A stretch of DNA of 64,000 nucleotides from Clostridiaceae bacterium AM27-36LB (GCA_003480725.1 QUJQ01000003.1:369082-433081); one strand, 5' to 3'. Positions 50,867 to 60,849 are shown, counted from the stretch's first letter. The notes: generated by a model not told the origin, from the letters alone. Program-made: numbers and translations.

Positions 50867-52042
50867 CTACAGTCTTGCTACTCCGGTCTTTCTTGCGGCA
50901 TCTGCAACGGCAGCAGCCACTGCCTTGCCCACTCTCGGATCAAATGCTTTCGGAATGATGTAATCTTCGCTGAGTTCTTCATCTGTGATCAGCTCTGCCA
51001 ATGCGCGGGAAGCTGCCAGCTTCATCTCATCATTGATATCTTTGGCACGTACATCGAAAGCCCCACGGAAGATACCCGGGAAAGCCAGCACATTGTTGAT
51101 CTGGTTCGGAAAATCGCTGCGGCCAGTGGCAACCACTCTTGCACCACCTGCTTTTGCATCATCCGGGAAGATCTCCGGTGTAGGATTCGCACATGCGAAC
51201 AGGATTGCATCCTGATTCATGGTCTTCACCATCTCAGTTGTTACCACACCCGGTGCGCTGACTCCGATAAATACGTCTGCACCAACCAGCATATCTGCCA
51301 GGCTTCCGCTGCGTTTCTCCAGATTGGTCATTTTTGCCATCTCTTCCTTTATTGGATTCATACCTTCCGTACGTCCCTCATAGATAGCACCTTTCCGGTC
51401 ACACAGTGTGATATGTTTCACGCCCGCAGTCAAAAGCAGCCTGGTAATAGAGATTGCTGCCGCACCTGCCCCATTGACAACCACTTTTACTTCCTCTTTC
51501 TTCTTGCCAACCAGTCGAAGAGCATTGGTCAGTCCCGCCAGTGTGATAATGGCAGTTCCATGCTGATCATCGTGGAAGATCGGAATATCGCATTTTTCTT
51601 TCAGCTTTCTCTCGATCTCAAAGCAGCGGGGTGCAGAAATATCTTCCAGGTTCACACCTGCAAAGCTGCCGGAGATCAGATAAATGGTATTGACGATCTC
51701 ATCCACATCATGGCTCTTGATGCACAGCGGAAATGCGTCCACATCGCCAAATGCCTTGAACAGTACACACTTTCCTTCCATAACCGGCATACCCGCCTCT
51801 GGTCCGATATCTCCAAGACCAAGGACCGCACTTCCATCGGTCACTACCAGGCAAAGATTGTGACGACGAGTCAGTTCATAGCTCTTCTCCACATTCTTTT
51901 GAATCTCCAGACAAGGCTGTGCCACACCCGGCGTATAAGCCAAAGACAGATCATCCTTTGTGGCAACCGGAACTGTTGCAACAACTTCGATCTTACCTTT
52001 CCATTCCCCATGAAGTCTCAGTGATTCTTTTGCATAATCCAT
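50867..52042 (-). CDS. NAD(P)-dependent malic enzyme
   Basis: 391 residues, the short bacterial form (about 390-410). N-terminal malic domain with LSLAYTPGVAQPCLEI, TDGSAVLGLGDIGPEAGMPVMEGK and the catalytic lysine of LCIKSHDVDEIVNTI; metal-ligand segment IPIFHDDQHGTAII; C-terminal NAD-binding domain with VVNGAGAAAISITRLLL. It converts malate to pyruvate, CO2 and NAD(P)H. No fused phosphotransacetylase domain. Single gene ended by a branched terminator. Confidence 0.95.
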   Translation of the reverse strand: MDYAKESLRLHGEWKGKIEVVATVPVATKDDLSLAYTPGVAQPCLEIQKNVEKSYELTRRHNLCLVVTDGSAVLGLGDIGPEAGMPVMEGKCVLFKAFGDVDAFPLCIKSHDVDEIVNTIYLISGSFAGVNLEDISAPRCFEIERKLKEKCDIPIFHDDQHGTAIITLAGLTNALRLVGKKKEEVKVVVNGAGAAAISITRLLLTAGVKHITLCDRKGAIYEGRTEGMNPIKEEMAKMTNLEKRSGSLADMLVGADVFIGVSAPGVVTTEMVKTMNQDAILFACANPTPEIFPDDAKAGGARVVATGRSDFPNQINNVLAFPGIFRGAFDVRAKDINDEMKLAASRALAELITDEELSEDYIIPKAFDPRVGKAVAAAVADAARKTGVARL

Positions 52043-52077
52043 ATAAATATATCCTCCTATAGTTCTTCAGTTAATCA

Positions 52078-52938
52078 TCAGCGGGAATTTGCCAGGGCAA
52101 ATACCGCCAGCACCCCCACACCGGTATGCGCACCAATAACCGGTCCCACATACTCGATCTGCACATTTTCCATTCCGTAATCTGTGATCAGCTTCTGCTT
52201 GATGGCCTCTGCTTCCTCCAGGCAGTCCCCATGACTGATAAATACGGTCTTCTCTCCGTCCCTGATCCGTTCCATCAAATCTTTGATAATTGTCTGAATC
52301 GCTTTTTTTCTGCCGCGAACCTTTCCGATCACTTCCAGTTTTCCTTCTTCATTGACCCGAATGATTGGCTTGATCCCCACCATAGAACCAAGTACTGCAC
52401 TGCTTCTTGACACTCTGCCTCCACGATAAAGATGAAACAGATCATCCACTGTCACATAAGAAGCAATGTAGTCTTTATTTTTCTCACACCAGTCAGCCAC
52501 TTCATCCATAGAAGCACCCTGTTCTTTCATCTGTACTGCTTTATATACAAGAAGTCCCTGACCCAAAGCCGCCAGCAGCGTATCGATCACGACAATTTTA
52601 CGCTCCGGATACTCATCCTTCAGCTCCTCCGCTGCGATCCGGGCACTCTGACAGCTTCCACTTAAGCCTGAAGAAAATGCCAGATGCAGAATATCTTTTC
52701 CTTCTTTCAGCAATGGTTCAAATGCTGCTTTTGCCTGCTCCGGATTCACCTGAGATGTTGTTGGCATGGCTCCTTCCCGAATATTGTCATACAACTGTTT
52801 TGGTGTGATCGGGTTCTCCGAATTGTAAGTCTCTCCGTTTAAGATGCAGCTCAAAGAAATCATGGTTATCTGATGCTCTTTCAGATAAGCTTCTGAAAGG
52901 TCTGCACTGCTGTCGGTACTGATTACATAAGATCTCAT
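52078..52938 (-). CDS. DegV family fatty-acid-binding protein
   Basis: 286 residues. DegV features: YVISTDSSADLSEAYLKE, ARGMPTTSQ-like GAMPTTSQVNPEQ, HLAFSSGLSGSCQSA, DTLLAALGQGLLVYKA, and the HLYRGGRVSR loop, with ISHGD near the end. Such proteins bind long-chain fatty acids; in other Firmicutes (FakB) they present them to a kinase. No fakA gene is adjacent. Confidence 0.92.
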   Translation of the reverse strand: MRSYVISTDSSADLSEAYLKEHQITMISLSCILNGETYNSENPITPKQLYDNIREGAMPTTSQVNPEQAKAAFEPLLKEGKDILHLAFSSGLSGSCQSARIAAEELKDEYPERKIVVIDTLLAALGQGLLVYKAVQMKEQGASMDEVADWCEKNKDYIASYVTVDDLFHLYRGGRVSRSSAVLGSMVGIKPIIRVNEEGKLEVIGKVRGRKKAIQTIIKDLMERIRDGEKTVFISHGDCLEEAEAIKQKLITDYGMENVQIEYVGPVIGAHTGVGVLAVFALANSR

Positions 52939-52967
52939 GGTTTCTGTCCTCCTCCATATATATGCAA

Positions 52968-54098
52968 TTAATAGTTTCCAAGAATCTTAAAATTAACAGC
53001 CTCTTCCATAATACCGCGGATCGCATTTTTCACCGCACTGTCATCCAGATTGCCTTCAAAATCCACAAAGAAATGGTATTCCCAGTTTCTCTCCGGAATC
53101 GGTCTGGACTCAATCTTACACATATTAAGATCGTTATAAATAATATGAGACAAAATATTATAGAGACTTCCACTGGTATGGGGCAATTCAAAACAGATGC
53201 TCACCTTCTTCGCATCCGTCTCATACATTTTCCGATTGGTAACGATGATGAAACGGGTGGAATTGAAGCGGTTATGGTTGATCGGCATCTCAAGCACTTC
53301 CAGACCGTGATAACCGGCTGCTGCCGGGCTTCCGATAGCTACCTGGCTTCTGTTCTTGTCTTCTGCCACTTTCTTGGCCGCCATGGCCGTATTGGAAAGG
53401 CTGATCCGCTGCCAGTCAGAATGCTTATCCAGATAGACAGAACACTGCATCAGTGCCTGCGGGTGGGAATAGACCGTTCGGATCTCATCCAGAGATGTTC
53501 CCGGCAGTCCCAACAGGGCATGATTGATCTTCAGGATCTGTTCTCCTACAATGTAATTGTCATATTCTTCCAGCAGATCATAGATATCATTGACTTCTCC
53601 TGCTGATGAATTCTCGATAGGAAGCACAGCATAATCTGCCACACCTTCCTTAATAGCCTCCATGCAGTCCCGCCAGGTCGGAACATGAAACGCATTGGCA
53701 TCTTTGCCAAAATACTGCAGGGTCGCTTCATGTGCATAAGCACCTTCCACACCCTGATACACCACACGACAGTGCTTTCTGTCAATATGGTCGATCCTTG
53801 TAAATGGAAGGTTTCCGGAGACTCCTTCCTCTGCCAGCAACTGATATTGAAGCTTCCTGCTCATAGCCATGATCTGCTGAAACAGTTCCTGGATTCCATG
53901 ACGGTTGAAGCTGTCATTGGTAAGATTTCCCAGAGTTTCCAGCTTCTCCAGTTCTCTCGCCCGGTCCAGCACCTTCTTTCCATTAGCAATCTTATATTCT
54001 GCCACCTGATGGCTGACACCCATTCGTTCCTCAAAGAGCTCTACGATTTGCCGGTCGATCCGATCAATATCCTGCCGAAGCTTGCTTAAATCTTCCAT
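52968..54098 (-). CDS. pheA: Chorismate mutase / prephenate dehydratase (bifunctional)
   Basis: 376 residues. AroQ-type chorismate mutase (about 1-85, DLSKLRQDIDRIDRQIVELFEERM), prephenate dehydratase (about 108-285: VYQGVEGAYAHEATLQYFG, LPIENSSAGEVNDIYDLL, with NTAMAAKKVAE and TRFIIVT) and a C-terminal ACT domain (about 295-370) for phenylalanine feedback. Full length, all domains intact. One base pair gap to folC. Confidence 0.95.
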   Translation of the reverse strand: MEDLSKLRQDIDRIDRQIVELFEERMGVSHQVAEYKIANGKKVLDRARELEKLETLGNLTNDSFNRHGIQELFQQIMAMSRKLQYQLLAEEGVSGNLPFTRIDHIDRKHCRVVYQGVEGAYAHEATLQYFGKDANAFHVPTWRDCMEAIKEGVADYAVLPIENSSAGEVNDIYDLLEEYDNYIVGEQILKINHALLGLPGTSLDEIRTVYSHPQALMQCSVYLDKHSDWQRISLSNTAMAAKKVAEDKNRSQVAIGSPAAAGYHGLEVLEMPINHNRFNSTRFIIVTNRKMYETDAKKVSICFELPHTSGSLYNILSHIIYNDLNMCKIESRPIPERNWEYHFFVDFEGNLDDSAVKNAIRGIMEEAVNFKILGNY

Positions 54099-54099
54099 T

Positions 54100-55407
54100 T
54101 TACCCCTCTCTGCCCGTCTTCTTCCGTACCAGACGGGTCATCTCGCCCAGATAGGATAACGAACCGAATGCCACAATGGCATCCTCTTTTTCTGCTTTCT
54201 CATACGCCAGATCCACAGCTGCTGCAAGGCTTTCTGCCGCCTGCACATGAGAGTTGTATTTCTTCACCGTATTAGCCAGCTCTTCTGCAGGCAACGCCCT
54301 CGGATTGTCCGGTGTCATAACTGTGATCACCTCTGCTGCCAGCGATACTGTCTGCCGGACCACCTCTTCATATTCCTTATCTGCCAGCACACCCATGATA
54401 AAGATTAGCCTCTTGCCCGGCAGATCCCGCTCTACACTGTCACGGAATACCCTTGCCGCATCCCGGTTGTGGGCGCCATCCACAATAAATAACGGATCTG
54501 TGGAAATGACACTGAACCGTCCCAGCCAGACCGTCTTCTTCATACCGGCTTTCAGTGCTTCCTCAGATATCTCATAGCCTTTTCGCTTCAGCTCATCCAG
54601 CACCTCCAGTGCCAGCGCCCCGTTCAGAAACTGATATTCTCCTGCAAGGGCGATCTCCACCTGCGCATGTTCTTTGTAACTGAAGATCTGACCTTCCAGT
54701 CCACGCTTCTCAATCTTTATCTTCTCTGGCTCTACACAGATCAGCTCACAGCCTTCCTGCTCTGCTTTTTTCCGAACAGACACAGCTGCTTCCGGCTGCT
54801 GACTTGCACTGACCACTGTACATCCAGACTTTATGATCCCTGCCTTATGCTCAGCAATCTCTCCAAGCGTATTTCCAAGGAATCCCATATGATCCATACT
54901 GATGGATGCCAGTACAGCCACCTTCGTATTCCTGATCACATTTGTCGCATCCAGTCTGCCACCCATGCCGACTTCCAGTACCACCAGATCACAGTTCTGT
55001 TCCGCAAAATAAAGAAATGCAATGGCAGTCTCCATCTCGAACATGGTCGGATGCTGTCTGCCTTCTGCCAGAAGCTGGTCTCCCGCAGCCTTCACCTTCT
55101 CTGTCAGCCGGATCAGATCTTCTCTGGAAATATAGGATTCATTAACCTGGATCCGTTCCCGGTAACTGAAGATCGTTGGCGAAATATATCTTCCTACTTT
55201 ATATCCGGCTTCCTTCAGAACCGTCGATACATAAGCCAGCACGGAACCCTTCCCATTGGTTCCTGCAATATGCACAAAAGTCAACTGATCCTGTGGATTT
55301 CCAAGCAGGCTCAACAGATTCCGGATCGGTTCTACACTGAATTCACCAGAATACTGATTGCAGTCTGCAAGATATGTTTTTGCTTCTTCATATGTCATGT
55401 CTGTCAC
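54100..55407 (-). CDS. folC: Folylpolyglutamate synthase / dihydrofolate synthase
   Basis: 435 residues. ATP loop VHIAGTNGKGSVLAYVS (about 44-60), YISPTIFSYRERIQVN, EVGMGGRLDATNVI, ISMDHMGFLGNTLGEIAEHKAGI and IVDGAHNRDAARVF. It adds glutamate to folates. Start is GTG at 55407 or ATG three codons on. Promoter on the minus strand: -35 TTGAAA (55498-55493), 17-bp spacer, -10 TATACT (55475-55470). Confidence 0.95.
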   Translation of the reverse strand: MTDMTYEEAKTYLADCNQYSGEFSVEPIRNLLSLLGNPQDQLTFVHIAGTNGKGSVLAYVSTVLKEAGYKVGRYISPTIFSYRERIQVNESYISREDLIRLTEKVKAAGDQLLAEGRQHPTMFEMETAIAFLYFAEQNCDLVVLEVGMGGRLDATNVIRNTKVAVLASISMDHMGFLGNTLGEIAEHKAGIIKSGCTVVSASQQPEAAVSVRKKAEQEGCELICVEPEKIKIEKRGLEGQIFSYKEHAQVEIALAGEYQFLNGALALEVLDELKRKGYEISEEALKAGMKKTVWLGRFSVISTDPLFIVDGAHNRDAARVFRDSVERDLPGKRLIFIMGVLADKEYEEVVRQTVSLAAEVITVMTPDNPRALPAEELANTVKKYNSHVQAAESLAAAVDLAYEKAEKEDAIVAFGSLSYLGEMTRLVRKKTGREG

Positions 55408-55469
55408 ACTTTCATCCGTTTACTATCAAATAATCCAGAACCTCATTCGCAAAAGCCCGGATCACTATC

Positions 55470-55498
55470 AGTATAGTATAATCTGTCACATATTTCAA
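55470..55498 (-). promoter_or_regulatory. folC-pheA promoter
   Basis: Minus strand: -35 TTGAAA (55498-55493), 17-bp spacer, -10 TATACT (55475-55470). pheA follows folC by one base, so both likely share it. On the plus strand, TATAAT at 55477-55482 overlaps it and may serve the divergent membrane protein, though no good -35 is seen. Confidence 0.6.
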
Positions 55499-55509
55499 AT
55501 ACTACGGAC

Positions 55510-55929
55510 ATGATGAAACGAAATTTTTTATTATGTGGACTTCTTGGATGGTCCCTTGAAATCTTCTGGACCGGTCTTCATTCTCTGTTTAAAAGAGACA
55601 GACAGCTCATGGGCCACTCTTCCCTGTGGATGTTTCCCATCTACGGAAGTGCCGCTTTCCTGGCTCCTCTCATGCGCAGACTCCAGAAGAACTGCATCTG
55701 GAAAAGAGGCCTTATCTATATGTTATGCATCTATCTGGGTGAATATATCAGTGGAAGACTGTTAAAAAACAAAGATATGTGTCCCTGGGATTACAGCGAC
55801 TGTCCTCTCCAGTATCAAGGTGTGATCCGCTTTGATTTTGCACCGCTGTGGTTTCTGACAGGGCTTCTGTTTGAGCGGGTGATCCTGTGCAGATCAGGCG
55901 ATCAGAATTCTGAATTTTCGCAAAATTAG
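55510..55929 (+). CDS. PF06541-type putative membrane protein (CmpB-like)
   Basis: 139 residues with three to four hydrophobic spans. Signature features of the PF06541 family (annotated as putative ABC permease) are the LCGLLGWSLEIFWTGL start, PIYGSAAFLAPL, YLGEYISGRLLK and CPWDYSD. Function unknown. The usual ATG pair at 55510/55513 has no clear ribosome site, so the start is tentative. Confidence 0.75.
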   Translation: MMKRNFLLCGLLGWSLEIFWTGLHSLFKRDRQLMGHSSLWMFPIYGSAAFLAPLMRRLQKNCIWKRGLIYMLCIYLGEYISGRLLKNKDMCPWDYSDCPLQYQGVIRFDFAPLWFLTGLLFERVILCRSGDQNSEFSQN

Positions 55930-55942
55930 GTCTTGCTTTTTA

Positions 55943-56000
55943 AGATGTGATAGTGTATTCTCTTGGGTTAGGGAGATTTGGAGAATACACTCCCACATCT
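55943..56000 (+). promoter_or_regulatory. Inverted repeat in the pyrB leader
   Basis: AGATGTG (55943-55949) and AGTGTATTCTC (55952-55962) pair with CACATCT (55994-56000) and GAGAATACACT (55981-55991), making a long two-part stem around an 18-nt loop, ending 10 bases before AGGAGG at 56014. A weak promoter (TTGCTT, TATTCT) may lie across its left arm. It may be an operator or an attenuation stem for pyrimidine control. Confidence 0.5.
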
Positions 56001-56024
56001 CAAAAACACACTTAGGAGGTATCT

Positions 56025-56945
56025 ATGAGACATCTGATGAGTCCTCTGGATTTCAGTGTCGAAGAACTGGATCAGTTATTGAATCTGGCTCATGATATTG
56101 AATTACACCCAGAGAAATACGCCCATGCCTGTGACGGCAAAAAGCTCGCCACACTGTTTTATGAACCGAGTACCCGTACACGTCTTAGTTTTGAAGCTGC
56201 CATGTTAAATCTTGGAGGCAGTGTTTTAGGTTTTTCTTCTGCGGCAAGCAGTTCCGCTTCCAAAGGTGAAAGTGTTTCCGATACCATTCGTATGATTTCC
56301 TGTTACGCCGATATATGTGCTATGCGTCACCCAAAGGAAGGTGCTCCGATGGTAGCAAGCATGGCTTCTTCTATTCCGGTCATCAATGCCGGAGACGGTG
56401 GTCACCAGCATCCCACGCAGACATTAACCGATCTTCTTACGATCCGTTCCTTAAAAGGACGGCTTGATCACTTTACCATTGGTCTGTGCGGAGACTTGAA
56501 ATTCGGTCGTACTGTTCACTCTCTGGTACGTGCACTGTCCCGCTATGAAGGTGTAAACTTTATCTTCATCTCTCCGGAAGAATTAAAAGTACCGGATTAT
56601 ATTAAAGAAGATGTATTGGAAGCAAATAACATTCCATACCAGGAAGTAGAACGTATCGAAGACGTAATGCCGGAGCTTGATGTTCTTTATATGACCCGTG
56701 TGCAGAAAGAACGTTTCTTCAACGAAGAAGACTATGTACGTCTGAAAGATTTCTACATATTGAATAACCAGAAGATGAAGCTGGCCAAAGACGATATGAT
56801 CGTTATGCATCCGCTTCCAAGAGTGAATGAGATCTCTGTGGAGGTGGACAAAGATCCACGTGCTGCTTATTTCCGTCAGGTACAGTACGGTGTCTACGCA
56901 CGTATGGCTCTGATTCTCACATTGCTGGAGGTAAAAGTATGTTAA
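56025..56945 (+). CDS. pyrB: Aspartate carbamoyltransferase, catalytic subunit
   Basis: 306 residues. Carbamoyl-phosphate site [12 protein letters not shown] (about 51-62), [14 protein letters not shown] with the HPTQ loop, and the aspartate-site segment MTRVQKERF and HPLPRVNEI. It makes carbamoyl-aspartate, the first step of the pyrimidine pathway. Strong AGGAGG site. Overlaps pyrI by seven bases, so subunits are made together. Confidence 0.97.
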   Translation: MRHLMSPLDFSVEELDQLLNLAHDIELHPEKYAHACDGKKLATLFYEPSTRTRLSFEAAMLNLGGSVLGFSSAASSSASKGESVSDTIRMISCYADICAMRHPKEGAPMVASMASSIPVINAGDGGHQHPTQTLTDLLTIRSLKGRLDHFTIGLCGDLKFGRTVHSLVRALSRYEGVNFIFISPEELKVPDYIKEDVLEANNIPYQEVERIEDVMPELDVLYMTRVQKERFFNEEDYVRLKDFYILNNQKMKLAKDDMIVMHPLPRVNEISVEVDKDPRAAYFRQVQYGVYARMALILTLLEVKVC

Positions 56946-57382
56946 ATATTGGCGGACTTCACGAAGGCTTTGTACTTGACCATATCGAAGCCGGTAAAAG
57001 TATGGAGATTTATAAATATCTGAACCTGGACAAATTTGACTGCTGTGTAGCGATCATTAAAAATGCCCGCAGCAACAAGATGGGCAGAAAGGACATCATC
57101 AAGATTGAATGCCCGATCGACCAGATTGACCTGGATGCTCTTGGTTTTATTGATCACAATATTACGATCAATATCATCAAAGATGATAAAATTGTGGAGA
57201 AAAAGACCTTATCCCTTCCGAAAGAGATCCACAACGTAGTCAGCTGCAAAAACCCGAGATGTATCTCCTCTATTGAGCAGGAGCTGGAACAGGTATTTGT
57301 TCTGACAGATCCGGTAAAAGGGATCTACCGCTGCAAATACTGCGAAGAGCAGTATCACAGACATAAGAAAATTACCAAATAA
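56939..57382 (+). CDS. pyrI: Aspartate carbamoyltransferase, regulatory subunit
   Basis: 147 residues. N-terminal allosteric domain ([38 protein letters not shown]) and C-terminal zinc domain with four cysteines in CKNPRC (near 105-110) and CKYC (near 134-137). It binds nucleotide effectors (ATP, CTP) and holds the catalytic trimers together, so this ATCase should be the allosteric PyrB6I6 type. Followed by a strong terminator. Confidence 0.95.
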   Translation: MLNIGGLHEGFVLDHIEAGKSMEIYKYLNLDKFDCCVAIIKNARSNKMGRKDIIKIECPIDQIDLDALGFIDHNITINIIKDDKIVEKKTLSLPKEIHNVVSCKNPRCISSIEQELEQVFVLTDPVKGIYRCKYCEEQYHRHKKITK

Positions 57383-57435
57383 ATACTACGAAAGCCAGTG
57401 TCTACCTGTATGGCAGACACTGGCTTTTGTAGTAT
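57383..57435. terminator. Bidirectional terminator between pyrI and the histidine kinase
   Basis: ATACTAC (57383-57389) and AAAGCCAGTGTCT (57391-57403) pair with AGACACTGGCTTT (57415-57427) and GTAGTAT (57429-57435), loop of 11; a long near-perfect stem serving both convergent genes. Confidence 0.85.
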
Positions 57436-58764
57436 CTACCCTTTCGCCAGCGGAAGTTCCATCTCAATGGTAAAGGTATTTTTCTGTGTATCAGTTCTCC
57501 ACGCAAAGGTTCCTCCATGATTTTCAATGATTCTTCTGCATGTCTTAAGACCGATCTGAGTGCTCTCTATCTGGTTCTTTTGCTCAAGAACATGGTTCTT
57601 GAGCAGGATGTGCAGCATATCCTGGTGCTCGTCGATCTGAATCTGTAATGGATACGCGGGATCTCCATATTTTTTCAGATTGGACAACAGATTGTCCATG
57701 ACACGCTGCATATATTCACTGTCCACCTGAACTGCTCCTGGCAGTTCACCAATCTGACAATCGATCGCTCCACCCCGATCCTGCCAGTCAAAGAACTGCC
57801 CATTACACAGATCCTCTGCCATCTCCTCACAGGGAATTGTCTGCAGCTGCAGTTCTTTTTCTTCTTTTCCATAGACCAGAAAATATTCAAAGAGCCGGTC
57901 AGAGACTTTCTTGATCTGAAATGCTTTCTTTCTGCAATATTCCAGATACTTCTGAAGCTGCTCCTCATTTTCATAGCGATGCATATTAAGGAGCTCCAGA
58001 TAACCGATCAGCGAAGTCAACGGTGTCCTCAGATCGTGAGACATGGCTGTCACCAGCTCCATATTGGCCTTCTCCGCCTCCGCCTTCATCTGCTGCTCTT
58101 CCAGAAATCCATTTTTCAGTGCCGTAATTCCTTCTGCCAGACTGGTGATCTCATCGTTTCCTTTGATCGTGATCGGATATTCCAGATTGCCTCCGCCTAA
58201 TATCTTAAGTTCACTCTCCAGCCGATTGATATAACGGATCTTATGATGGATCATCAGCAACAGCAATAACAGAAAGACGATTCCTCCGGTCACATACATG
58301 GCAACATCTGCCCAGTACATATAATTCATATCCAGATAAACTTCCAGCTGAACCTTTATAGGCGTTCCATCATAAAGGTTGATTGTATAATACATAGATT
58401 CATATTCCGTATCTACTTCATAAGGCTCATCCCCGGAGTTCGCCATAAATGGTCCCAGCAGTTCGTCAATATCCCGGTAAAAGGTCACATACACATTTTT
58501 CTGTTTCCGGACCCAGTTTACCAGCTGCTTAATATTATCCTCTGTCACCTGCTCTTCCTGCACATAATCCTGCAGGCTCTGCAGCATATCTGTTATATCC
58601 TGCTCATATTTTTCATCGGAATATACCGCATTATAGATCCAGTCGACAGCAATATTCCGTGCAAGATTCGCGGCGGCAATCGCAATTAGCAACGCTGCCG
58701 CACACATACCAAGCAGTTCCAGCGTCAGTCGGTTTTTCCAGATATTTTTCTTCTTAGTTGACAC
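57436..58764 (-). CDS. Sensor histidine kinase with short ATP lid
   Basis: 442 residues. Two spans (about 12-34 and 158-180) flank an extracellular sensor of about 120 residues; a HAMP region follows, then HisKA with MSHDLRTPLTSLIGYLELL (phospho-His near 243). The ATPase domain has the N box VMDNLLSNLKKYG and the final IGLKTCRRIIENHGG, but the usual DxGxG box and the F/G2 boxes are missing, being compressed to a short VLEQKNQIES segment. Pairs with the response regulator directly upstream (11-bp overlap). Signal unknown. Confidence 0.9.
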   Translation of the reverse strand: MSTKKKNIWKNRLTLELLGMCAAALLIAIAAANLARNIAVDWIYNAVYSDEKYEQDITDMLQSLQDYVQEEQVTEDNIKQLVNWVRKQKNVYVTFYRDIDELLGPFMANSGDEPYEVDTEYESMYYTINLYDGTPIKVQLEVYLDMNYMYWADVAMYVTGGIVFLLLLLLMIHHKIRYINRLESELKILGGGNLEYPITIKGNDEITSLAEGITALKNGFLEEQQMKAEAEKANMELVTAMSHDLRTPLTSLIGYLELLNMHRYENEEQLQKYLEYCRKKAFQIKKVSDRLFEYFLVYGKEEKELQLQTIPCEEMAEDLCNGQFFDWQDRGGAIDCQIGELPGAVQVDSEYMQRVMDNLLSNLKKYGDPAYPLQIQIDEHQDMLHILLKNHVLEQKNQIESTQIGLKTCRRIIENHGGTFAWRTDTQKNTFTIEMELPLAKG

Positions 58765-59440
58765 AGTAACCCCTTCCCCAGATATTCTGGATATAAGATT
58801 CTCCCTTCTTCTCCAGCTTCCGGCGGATGTTACGGATATGCACCATCACCGTATTACCGGAATTAGGCAAAAATTCTTCCTTCCATACCAGTTCATAGAT
58901 CTCTTTGACGGAAAATACTTTTCTCGGATGAGAGATCAGCAAAAGCAGGATCTGATATTCCATCTCCGTGAGAGCGATCTTCTCTCCCGCCGTCTGCACC
59001 GTCTGCAGATCCGGATCAATCGTAATATCTCGATAACACACCAGCTCTTCTTCCTTCTCTTCCTGCTTCTGATACACTTTATAGCGGCGGATCAGCGCTT
59101 TCACTCTGGACAACAGTTCCATATAAGAAAATGGCTTTACCAGATAGTCATCGCCTCCTGCAGAAAAACCAAGTACTTTATCATGTTCTCCTGATTTTGC
59201 AGTCAGAAACAGGATCGGCACATTATTTTTCTCACGAATCTTCGTACATGCAGCGATTCCCGATTCTCCGGGCATCATAATATCAAGGATCACCAGATCC
59301 TTTCCAGACGCTTTTTCTACTGCTTCCTGCGCATTACAGGCTTCTGTGATCTCATAGCCCTCACTGGACAGCATCATCTGCAGCACTTCCCGGATCTCCG
59401 GTTCATCATCAACCACAAGAATTTTCTGTTTTTCTGCCAT
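58754..59440 (-). CDS. OmpR-family response regulator
   Basis: 228 residues. Receiver domain with acidic pocket VVDDEPEIREVL, phospho-Asp in VILDIMMPGESG (near 52), Thr in LFLTAKSGEHD, Lys in YLVKPFSYMEL. C-terminal winged helix with EYQILLLLISHPRKVFSVKEIYELVW. It overlaps the kinase gene by 11 bp. GGAGAGGAG precedes the ATG. Confidence 0.96.
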   Translation of the reverse strand: MAEKQKILVVDDEPEIREVLQMMLSSEGYEITEACNAQEAVEKASGKDLVILDIMMPGESGIAACTKIREKNNVPILFLTAKSGEHDKVLGFSAGGDDYLVKPFSYMELLSRVKALIRRYKVYQKQEEKEEELVCYRDITIDPDLQTVQTAGEKIALTEMEYQILLLLISHPRKVFSVKEIYELVWKEEFLPNSGNTVMVHIRNIRRKLEKKGESYIQNIWGRGYCVN

Positions 59441-59543
59441 CTGTGCACGCTCCTCTCCTCACATTTTTTCCAGTGTAACATGTATCTCACCTGCAAATAA
59501 AGACCTTTGAAACATAATTAAGATTAATTAAGAAAATGGAGCA

Positions 59544-60710
59544 TCAGACTTCTGATGCTCCATTGCCGGTCTCCATAATGTAGAACTCAGCAGTTCTGCC
59601 AGTTCTCTCTTTGTAATGTGATCCTACCCTGGACACAAATTCATTCACTGCATCGTTCTCCACAATACTGATGGTACAACCTCCAAATCCAGCTCCCATC
59701 ATACGGGATCCCAGGACTCCCTCGATCTCCCAGGCTTCCTCCACCAGAATATCCAGCTCCTCACAGGACACTTCAAAATCCTCTTTCAATGATAGATGCG
59801 ATGCATTCATCAGCTGTCCGAATTCCCGTATATCTCCTTTATTCAGTGCTTCTACCGCCTGGATCGTCCGCTGATTCTCTGTCACTGCATGTCTGGCCCT
59901 CCGCAGACACACCGGACGGCGAATCATCTCCTGCACCTGTTCAAACACATCTGCGGTCAGCTCACTTAGATTCTGAATGGCGATCACCGTCTGCAGATCA
60001 TGAAGAGCTTCCTGACACTGTGCCTGCCGCTCCTGATAGCGTTCATCCACCGCAAGACGCGCTTTCTGACTGTTTGTTACAATAATCTTCTGATGCGGCA
60101 GCTCCAGCGGTGCATATTCATAAGAAAGATCACTGGTATCCAGCAGGATCGCATGATCCTTCTTACCCATGGCAATGGCAAAAGGATCCATAATCCCACT
60201 GCTCATGCCAATATATTCATTCTCTGCAAGTCTTGCAAACAATGCCAGATCGATCATGCTCAGATCTTTGATCTCCATCAGGTCTCTGATGATCAGTCCG
60301 GTCACCACTTCCAACGAAGCAGAGGAGCCAATCCCCAGACCTTTTGGAATATCTCCATAATACAGCAGATCCATTCCGCAGGCCACTGGCACCCCTTTCT
60401 TCATCAATGTACAGATCATTCCCTTTGGATAATTGGCCCATCCATGTTCCCTCTTCCAGTCCAGCTCCCACACTGGCAGCTCCAGGACTCCCTGATCCGG
60501 ATAATTCAGGGAACAAAAACGAAACCGGTTGTCTGTCCTTTTTCTTACAAGTGCATAGGTTCCCATGGTGATCGCACAGGGAAATACATGACCTCCATTA
60601 TAATCGGTATGTTCCCCGATCAGATTTACCCGGCCGGGTGCAAAATAGATGCCCGTCACTGCACCGTCCCCATAAATCTGTTGAAATTTGTCCACAAGTT
60701 GTTGTTTCAT
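59544..60710 (-). CDS. galK: Galactokinase
   Basis: 388 residues. Galactose-site motif GRVNLIGEHTDYNGG (26-40), GHMP ATP loop GLGIGSSASLEV (about 124-135) and C-terminal GAGFGGCTISIV. It phosphorylates galactose to galactose-1-phosphate. No galT, galE or transporter adjoins it, so the rest of the Leloir pathway lies elsewhere. Promoter not resolved. Confidence 0.95.
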   Translation of the reverse strand: MKQQLVDKFQQIYGDGAVTGIYFAPGRVNLIGEHTDYNGGHVFPCAITMGTYALVRKRTDNRFRFCSLNYPDQGVLELPVWELDWKREHGWANYPKGMICTLMKKGVPVACGMDLLYYGDIPKGLGIGSSASLEVVTGLIIRDLMEIKDLSMIDLALFARLAENEYIGMSSGIMDPFAIAMGKKDHAILLDTSDLSYEYAPLELPHQKIIVTNSQKARLAVDERYQERQAQCQEALHDLQTVIAIQNLSELTADVFEQVQEMIRRPVCLRRARHAVTENQRTIQAVEALNKGDIREFGQLMNASHLSLKEDFEVSCEELDILVEEAWEIEGVLGSRMMGAGFGGCTISIVENDAVNEFVSRVGSHYKERTGRTAEFYIMETGNGASEV

Positions 60711-60849
60711 TGCACTCTCCTCACCGCTTGTTTTGTCTATGGGCGTATCATATCATATTTTGTCACTTTTGTTAATATGCCCATCGCATTGACTTTTTCA
60801 TCTTAGGTGATACAATGGAAAAAAATATTTTATTAAGGAGTATTCTCAA

